Assembly: GCA_025141015.1 (NCBI GenBank)
Contig: CP081098.1
Span: forward strand, 1,680,501-1,744,500
DNA from: Rhodobacteraceae bacterium M382
GTDB taxonomy: Bacteria > Pseudomonadota > Alphaproteobacteria > Rhodobacterales > Rhodobacteraceae
Reading direction: 5' to 3'
DNA: 64,000 nt
The notes beneath the pieces are model-generated. The model ran no database searches and was not told the origin of the DNA. It worked only from the letters and a program-made list of their open reading frames with translations. Of this stretch, positions 57,090 through 64,000 are shown in pieces. The number at the start of each line of letters is the position of its first letter. The first letter of the stretch is position 1. The position numbers and the translations under genes were made by a program.

Positions 57090-58628
57090 ATGGGTATCCA
57101 AGCTGCAGAGATTTCTGCAATCCTGAAAGACCAGATCAAGAACTTTGGTCAGGAAGCAGAAGTGGCCGAAATCGGTCGCGTGCTGAGCGTCGGCGACGGT
57201 ATCGCCCGCGTGTACGGTCTCGACAATGTTCAGGCCGGTGAAATGGTCGAATTCCCGGGTGGCATCATGGGCATGGCCCTGAACCTGGAAAACGACAACG
57301 TCGGTGTGGTTATCTTCGGATCTGACCGCGACATCAAAGAAGGTGACACGGTCAAGCGCACCAACTCGATCGTGGACGTGCCAGTCGGCAACGGTCTGCT
57401 GGGTCGCGTTGTTGACGGCCTGGGCAACCCCCTGGACGGCAAAGGTCCCATCGAATCTTCGGAGCGTGGCGTTGCAGACGTCAAAGCGCCGGGCATTATC
57501 CCGCGTAAATCGGTTCACGAACCGATGGCAACCGGTCTGAAGTCGGTTGACGCCATGATCCCAATCGGCCGTGGCCAGCGGGAATTGATCATCGGGGACC
57601 GTCAGACCGGTAAGACCGCCGTTGCTCTGGACGCGATCCTGAACCAGAAATCCTACAACGAAGCCGCTGGCGACGATGAAGGCAAGAAACTGTATTGCGT
57701 TTATGTCGCGATCGGTCAGAAGCGTTCGACAGTTGCTCAGCTGGTGAAGAAGCTGGAAGAAACCGGTGCGATGGAGTATTCCATCGTTGTGGCCGCGACC
57801 GCGTCCGACCCGGCTCCGATGCAGTTTCTGGCCCCCTATTCGGCAACAGCGATGGCCGAATTCTTCCGTGACAATGGCCGCCACGCGCTGATCATCTATG
57901 ATGACCTGTCCAAACAGGCCGTGTCCTATCGTCAGATGTCCTTGTTGCTGCGTCGTCCGCCCGGACGTGAAGCCTATCCTGGTGACGTTTTCTATCTCCA
58001 CTCCCGCCTGCTGGAACGGTCCGCAAAACTGGGTGACGACAGCGGCAATGGCTCGTTGACCGCTCTGCCGATCATTGAAACCCAGGGTGGTGACGTTTCG
58101 GCGTTTATTCCAACCAACGTGATTTCGATCACCGACGGTCAGATCTTCCTGGAAACCGAATTGTTCTACCAGGGTATCCGCCCTGCTGTGAACACCGGTC
58201 TGTCGGTTTCGCGTGTGGGCTCGTCGGCTCAGACAAACGCGATGAAATCGGTTGCCGGTCCGGTGAAACTGGAACTGGCTCAGTACCGCGAAATGGCGGC
58301 CTTTGCTCAGTTCGGCTCCGACCTGGATGCCTCCACTCAGCAGTTGCTGAACCGTGGCGCCCGTCTGACCGAACTGATGAAACAGCCTCAGTATTCGCCG
58401 CTGACCAACGCTGAAATCGTCTGCGTGATCTTTGCCGGTACCAAAGGGTATCTGGACAAGATCGACGTCAAGGCAGTTGGCCGTTACGAGGCTGGCCTGC
58501 TGGCGCATCTGCGTGGCAAGCATCAGGATCTGCTGGACTTCATCACCAATGAAGATCCCAAGATCAAAGGCGACGCCGAGGATAAGATCAAAGCTGCGCT
58601 GGACGAATTCGCCGCTAATTTCGCTTAA
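57090..58628 (+). CDS. atpA: F1-ATPase alpha subunit
   Basis: A 512-residue alpha subunit. It has [19 protein letters not shown] at the start, the P-loop [13 protein letters not shown], and [48 protein letters not shown] is typical too. The regulatory non-catalytic site is intact. The ATG directly abuts the atpH stop, which implies translational coupling. Confidence 0.98.
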   Translation: MGIQAAEISAILKDQIKNFGQEAEVAEIGRVLSVGDGIARVYGLDNVQAGEMVEFPGGIMGMALNLENDNVGVVIFGSDRDIKEGDTVKRTNSIVDVPVGNGLLGRVVDGLGNPLDGKGPIESSERGVADVKAPGIIPRKSVHEPMATGLKSVDAMIPIGRGQRELIIGDRQTGKTAVALDAILNQKSYNEAAGDDEGKKLYCVYVAIGQKRSTVAQLVKKLEETGAMEYSIVVAATASDPAPMQFLAPYSATAMAEFFRDNGRHALIIYDDLSKQAVSYRQMSLLLRRPPGREAYPGDVFYLHSRLLERSAKLGDDSGNGSLTALPIIETQGGDVSAFIPTNVISITDGQIFLETELFYQGIRPAVNTGLSVSRVGSSAQTNAMKSVAGPVKLELAQYREMAAFAQFGSDLDASTQQLLNRGARLTELMKQPQYSPLTNAEIVCVIFAGTKGYLDKIDVKAVGRYEAGLLAHLRGKHQDLLDFITNEDPKIKGDAEDKIKAALDEFAANFA

Positions 58629-58642
58629 GGGGGGACTAGGCA

Positions 58643-60963
<2,321 letters not shown>

Positions 60964-60974
60964 GGAGGGCCCTT

Positions 60975-61382
60975 ATGGCTGATACCATGCAATTCGACCT
61001 GGTCAGCCCGGAGCGGAGCCTTGCTTCGCTTCAGGTGACCGCGGTCCAGATCCCGGGTGCCGATGGTGACCTGACAGCGATGCCCAATCACGCGCCGCTG
61101 ATCACCACTCTGCGTCCAGGTATTCTGACTGTGGAAGGTGCCCAGGGAACCGAAAAATACGCCGTTACCGGTGGATTTGCGGAAATCGGGGAAAGCCTGT
61201 CGGTTCTGGCCGAACGTGCTTTGCCGGTTGCCGAAGTGACCCAGGATATCCTGGACAGCTTTGTCACCGACGCCGTGAACGCCCGCGACAACGCGACGCC
61301 CGAAATGCTGGATGCGTTGGCCAAACAGGTCACCGACATCGCGGCCATGGCCGCCGAGTTGGGGCTTCAGGCCAAAACCTGA
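60975..61382 (+). CDS. atpC: F1-ATPase epsilon subunit
   Basis: A 135-residue epsilon subunit. It begins [20 protein letters not shown] and has [20 protein letters not shown], ending with a helical [14 protein letters not shown]. It is shorter in its C-terminal helices than the E. coli protein, as is usual in this group. TAAGGAGGG covers the ribosome site. It is the last gene of the operon. Confidence 0.96.
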   Translation: MADTMQFDLVSPERSLASLQVTAVQIPGADGDLTAMPNHAPLITTLRPGILTVEGAQGTEKYAVTGGFAEIGESLSVLAERALPVAEVTQDILDSFVTDAVNARDNATPEMLDALAKQVTDIAAMAAELGLQAKT

Positions 61383-61409
61383 TCGTCCGACGGTGTTGAA
61401 AAAAGACAG

Positions 61410-61438
61410 GACCCCGCTGCAACAGCGGGGTCTTTTCG
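61410..61438 (+). terminator. Intrinsic terminator of the atp operon
   Basis: GACCCCGCTG and CAGCGGGGTC form a perfect ten-base stem around CAA, followed by TTTT, 27 bases past the atpC stop. Confidence 0.95.
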
Positions 61439-61497
61439 CGTTTTGTACATTGATTTTTGGCGATTTTCCGCAATAGCTGGGTATAAGAGGACTGAGT

Positions 61498-61848
61498 ATG
61501 AAGAGATTGCGCAATCCGCGTACTGGTATTGCCCAGGGCGACGTCGAAGTTTTTGCCGACTATGTAGACAATGGTCCAATGTGGACCGGCGATGGTCCAC
61601 GCGAGCGGGTCAAATCAATTAAGTTTGATGAAAAATTCGCCACGCCGCCTGCGGTGCAGGTCGCAATTTCGCTATGGGACATGGATACGGAAGCAGCCAT
61701 TCGGGCCGAATTGGTGGCCCAGAACATTACTGAAACCGGGTTCGAAATCGTGTTCCGAACCTGGCATGACAGTCGGGTGGCACGGCTGCGCTGTTCTTGG
61801 ATTGCTATTGGCGAACTTCCCTTTTCCGATGATTGGGATGTGTATTGA
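61498..61848 (+). CDS. H-type lectin domain protein
   Basis: A 116-residue protein of the H-type lectin (Helix pomatia agglutinin-like) family. It has DGPRERVKSIKFDEKFATPP, then VQVAISLWDMDTEAAIRAEL, and VFRTWHDSRVARLRCSWIAI, a typical six-strand sandwich with terminal W. There is no signal peptide. It comes right after the atp operon terminator, with its own start region. Sugar binding is expected of the family, but the physiological ligand is unknown. Confidence 0.85.
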   Translation: MKRLRNPRTGIAQGDVEVFADYVDNGPMWTGDGPRERVKSIKFDEKFATPPAVQVAISLWDMDTEAAIRAELVAQNITETGFEIVFRTWHDSRVARLRCSWIAIGELPFSDDWDVY

Positions 61849-62383
61849 ACATCTACCGGTGACGCGCTGCCTTTTGCGAATTCTGCCACGACCCGAACTC
61901 CTACAGGAGCGGTGGGCGGTTCGCATGACAAGATTTTTGGCAGGTATGTCCTTTCCGGGGTCGCTATGACAATTCAGCAAATGGACGTTGTGCGTTTTGA
62001 CGGATGGCTGGCTCAGTCAAAGCGGGGGATCTGTTGGGCTGTCCTTGCAGGGTCGGCGTTGCGCGCCTGACCCGGCGATCCGGGCGTCGGGCGCTGAACG
62101 GGATCAGATGATCCCTGTTTGGGCCCGCCTTGGGCGTGTGGCGTGTCGCCAGCCCCAGAATCCCCGTGCCGCAGATCGCCAGATACCTGCGACAACCGCC
62201 GCGTTCAGGTGGTTTATGGCTGGTGGTCCCTCTCGGGGCTCTGACAGGCGCTGTGAGAGGCTGAACAGGGCCCATCGGTCCCTCGGCTGCCGATGGGCAA
62301 TCAATGCAGCGCAGTGAGCGGACAAAAAAGGCTCCGAACCATGTTTGGGTCGGAGCCAATGATCATACACCTGAACGGCCTCT
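61849..62383. other. Intergenic region, nothing recognised
   Basis: About 535 bases between convergent genes. The frames here lack ribosome sites and similarity. No clear terminator was found for prs or the lectin gene. Confidence 0.45.
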
Positions 62384-63400
62384 TCAGCGGTTGTACAGGG
62401 CCTCATAAATGGGCGTCAGGGTTTTGTCTTCAAACAAAGAGGATACCGAAGTCCCATGCCAGATGTTCAGAATAGCCTGGGTAAAGATCGGTGCGGTCGG
62501 TACGATCCGGATATTGGGACAGTTGCGCACTTCGTCAGTGGGTTGGATCGAATCCGTCAGCACCAGCGATTTCATCACCGAATTGGACACCCGTTCAACT
62601 GCGGGACCGCTCATGACGCCGTGGGTAATATAGGCGTGAACTTCCTTGGCACCATTGTCCAACAGCACCTGGGCGGCCTTGCACAGGGTGCCCGCCGTGT
62701 CGCACATGTCATCAACGATCAGACAGATCTTGTCGGTGACATCCCCGATCACGGTCATCTCCGCGATCTCGCCGGGTTTTTCGCGACGTTTGTCCACGAT
62801 CGACAGCGGAGCATTGATCCGCTTGGCCAATTCGCGGGCACGGGCCACGCCGCCAACGTCAGGCGATACAACCATGATGTCGCTCATCTGGTCTTTGAAC
62901 TGGGCCTGTACGTCCAGCGCAAAGATCGGGCTGGCATAAAGGTTGTCCACCGGAATATCAAAGAACCCCTGGATCTGGGCCGCATGCAGGTCCATGGTCA
63001 GGATCCGTTCGATACCAGCACCGGTCAGCATGTTGGCGACCAGCTTGGCCGAGATCGGTGTCCGTGCCTTGGTGCGGCGGTCCTGACGGGCATAGCCGAA
63101 ATAGGGGATCACTGCGGTGATCCGCGACGCTGAAGACCGGCGCAGCGCATCGGCGATGATCAGCAGCTCCATGAGATTGTCATTGGCCGGATTCGATGTC
63201 GGCTGGATTATGAACATGTCCTCGCCTCGGACATTTTCATAAACTTCGACAAAGATTTCGCCGTCATTAAAGCGTTCGACACGCGCGTCGACCAGTCCTT
63301 GGTCAACGCCGCGATGAAGGCTCATGCGGCGGGCAATGGCTTCGGCAAGTGGAAGGTTGGCGTTCCCAGCAATCAGCTTGGGTTCGTTGAGCGTCGGCAT
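62384..63400 (-). CDS. prs: Ribose-phosphate pyrophosphokinase
   Basis: A 338-residue PRPP synthetase for nucleotide, histidine and tryptophan synthesis. It has [20 protein letters not shown], the ATP site near [20 protein letters not shown], and [38 protein letters not shown] follows, and the PRPP loop is [13 protein letters not shown]. It is longer than the E. coli enzyme by an alphaproteobacterial C-terminal stretch. The ATG at 63400 matches homologue starts, with GGGGAT upstream. Confidence 0.96.
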   Translation of the reverse strand: MPTLNEPKLIAGNANLPLAEAIARRMSLHRGVDQGLVDARVERFNDGEIFVEVYENVRGEDMFIIQPTSNPANDNLMELLIIADALRRSSASRITAVIPYFGYARQDRRTKARTPISAKLVANMLTGAGIERILTMDLHAAQIQGFFDIPVDNLYASPIFALDVQAQFKDQMSDIMVVSPDVGGVARARELAKRINAPLSIVDKRREKPGEIAEMTVIGDVTDKICLIVDDMCDTAGTLCKAAQVLLDNGAKEVHAYITHGVMSGPAVERVSNSVMKSLVLTDSIQPTDEVRNCPNIRIVPTAPIFTQAILNIWHGTSVSSLFEDKTLTPIYEALYNR

Positions 63401-63505
63401 AGGCTGAGATCCCCGGCAGCAATGACTATGTGACAGATTCGTGATGTTGACATCGCTTAGCATGGGCTTACCGTCTCGCCTAGTTCCAACCCGAGGAAAA
63501 CACAC

Positions 63506-64000
63506 ATGGCCGATGTCGATTTCTACTTTTCCACCCTGTCCCCCTATACCTACCTTGCTGGCAACCGGTTGGAGGAGATGGCCGCCCGTCACGGGGCCAG
63601 AGTTACCTATAAGCCTCTGGATATCATGGGGTTGTTCTCGCGTACCGGGGGCACAGCGCCCAAAGATCGGCATCCGAATCGTCAATCCTATCGCACCGAA
63701 GATCTGATCCGTCAGGCGGCCCGCGCCGAAATGCCGCTGAATGCGAAGCCTATGTTCTGGCCGACAAATGCCGCACCGTCATCCTATGCGCTGATTGCGG
63801 CTCAATCTACCGGGGGGGGCAATCTGGGGGCGTTGTTGCAGGCGATTTCACGTGCTTGCTGGGCCGAGGAAAAGGATATCGCCCAGGATGATGTGATCAA
63901 GGACTGCCTGAGTGGTGCTGGGTTTGATCCGGGTCTGGCCGATAGTGGCCTGCTGGCAGGAGCCGAAACCTATGCCGCCAATCTCGAAGAGGCTGTCGAA
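63506..64000 (+). CDS. 2-hydroxychromene-2-carboxylate isomerase-like DsbA-fold protein (3' truncated)
   Basis: The first 165 residues are visible, and the gene runs past the window end. It begins [20 protein letters not shown], a thioredoxin fold with Ser in place of the CxxC cysteines, typical of the NahD/kappa-GST branch that uses glutathione. [20 protein letters not shown] and [16 protein letters not shown] follow. CGAGGAAAA precedes the ATG. It is divergent from prs with 105 bases between the starts. Confidence 0.88.
   Translation, partial: MADVDFYFSTLSPYTYLAGNRLEEMAARHGARVTYKPLDIMGLFSRTGGTAPKDRHPNRQSYRTEDLIRQAARAEMPLNAKPMFWPTNAAPSSYALIAAQSTGGGNLGALLQAISRACWAEEKDIAQDDVIKDCLSGAGFDPGLADSGLLAGAETYAANLEEAVE

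Overview
The window looks like chromosomal DNA of a Roseobacter-group alphaproteobacterium (order Rhodobacterales). The reasons are: an F1-ATPase operon atpHAGDC with no Fo genes beside it; aa3-type ctaD with a perfect FNR-type box upstream; DUF2244, DUF2125, Hint-domain and GFA proteins; and a hisC-tyrC pair in an operon with an extensin-like protein. GC content is fairly high and there are many GTG starts. I cannot name a genus from sequence alone.

Layout. 0-8.8 kb is mostly housekeeping: the end of a GntR regulator, a GspE_N-glycosyltransferase fusion, carA, a YqeY protein, DUF2244, a DcaP-like porin, ctaD and a HIT protein. 9.06-10.8 kb is a decayed LuxR-HTH/alpha-beta-hydrolase gene with two amber codons and three -1 frameshifts. 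lipB, a DsbA/FrnE-like oxidoreductase and a tRNA-Leu(GAG) follow. 12.4-22.5 kb is accessory in character: a Tat amidohydrolase, a sulfotransferase-like protein, YaeQ, an AraC regulator with a secreted hydrolase, and an HxlR regulator divergent from GST, an atypical SDR, an AEC transporter and a GFA protein, with loosely packed intergenic DNA. 22.7-29.0 kb is a branched-chain-amino-acid-type ABC importer operon with an Asp/Glu/hydantoin racemase, divergent from an FCD-GntR regulator. An MscS channel, a coniferyl-type aldehyde dehydrogenase, an MmgE/PrpD protein and a three-gene dehalogenase-like/PNPOx-like/DUF1348 operon follow.

37.5-51.8 kb contains a Hint protein, rpsD, a small secreted PA14-like protein, an Lrp regulator divergent from a class V aminotransferase, hisC-tyrC-extensin, DUF2125, a ChaC-like cyclotransferase, and a MotA/ExbB-like plus MotB/OmpA-like pair whose second member carries about 600 residues of predicted periplasmic coiled coil. 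A degenerate M23 peptidase overlaps clpA. gloB, a methyltransferase, the atp operon, an H-type lectin, prs and the start of a DsbA-fold isomerase complete the window.

No CRISPR array, insertion sequence, prophage or recognised defence cassette was seen. The least explained functional unit is the MotA/MotB-like envelope pair. The most informative non-coding signals are the FNR box upstream of ctaD, the GTTAAC-centred palindrome in the liv promoter, and the near-identical 17-mers on both sides of the amidohydrolase gene. All functions are read from motifs and family resemblance. No database search was run.
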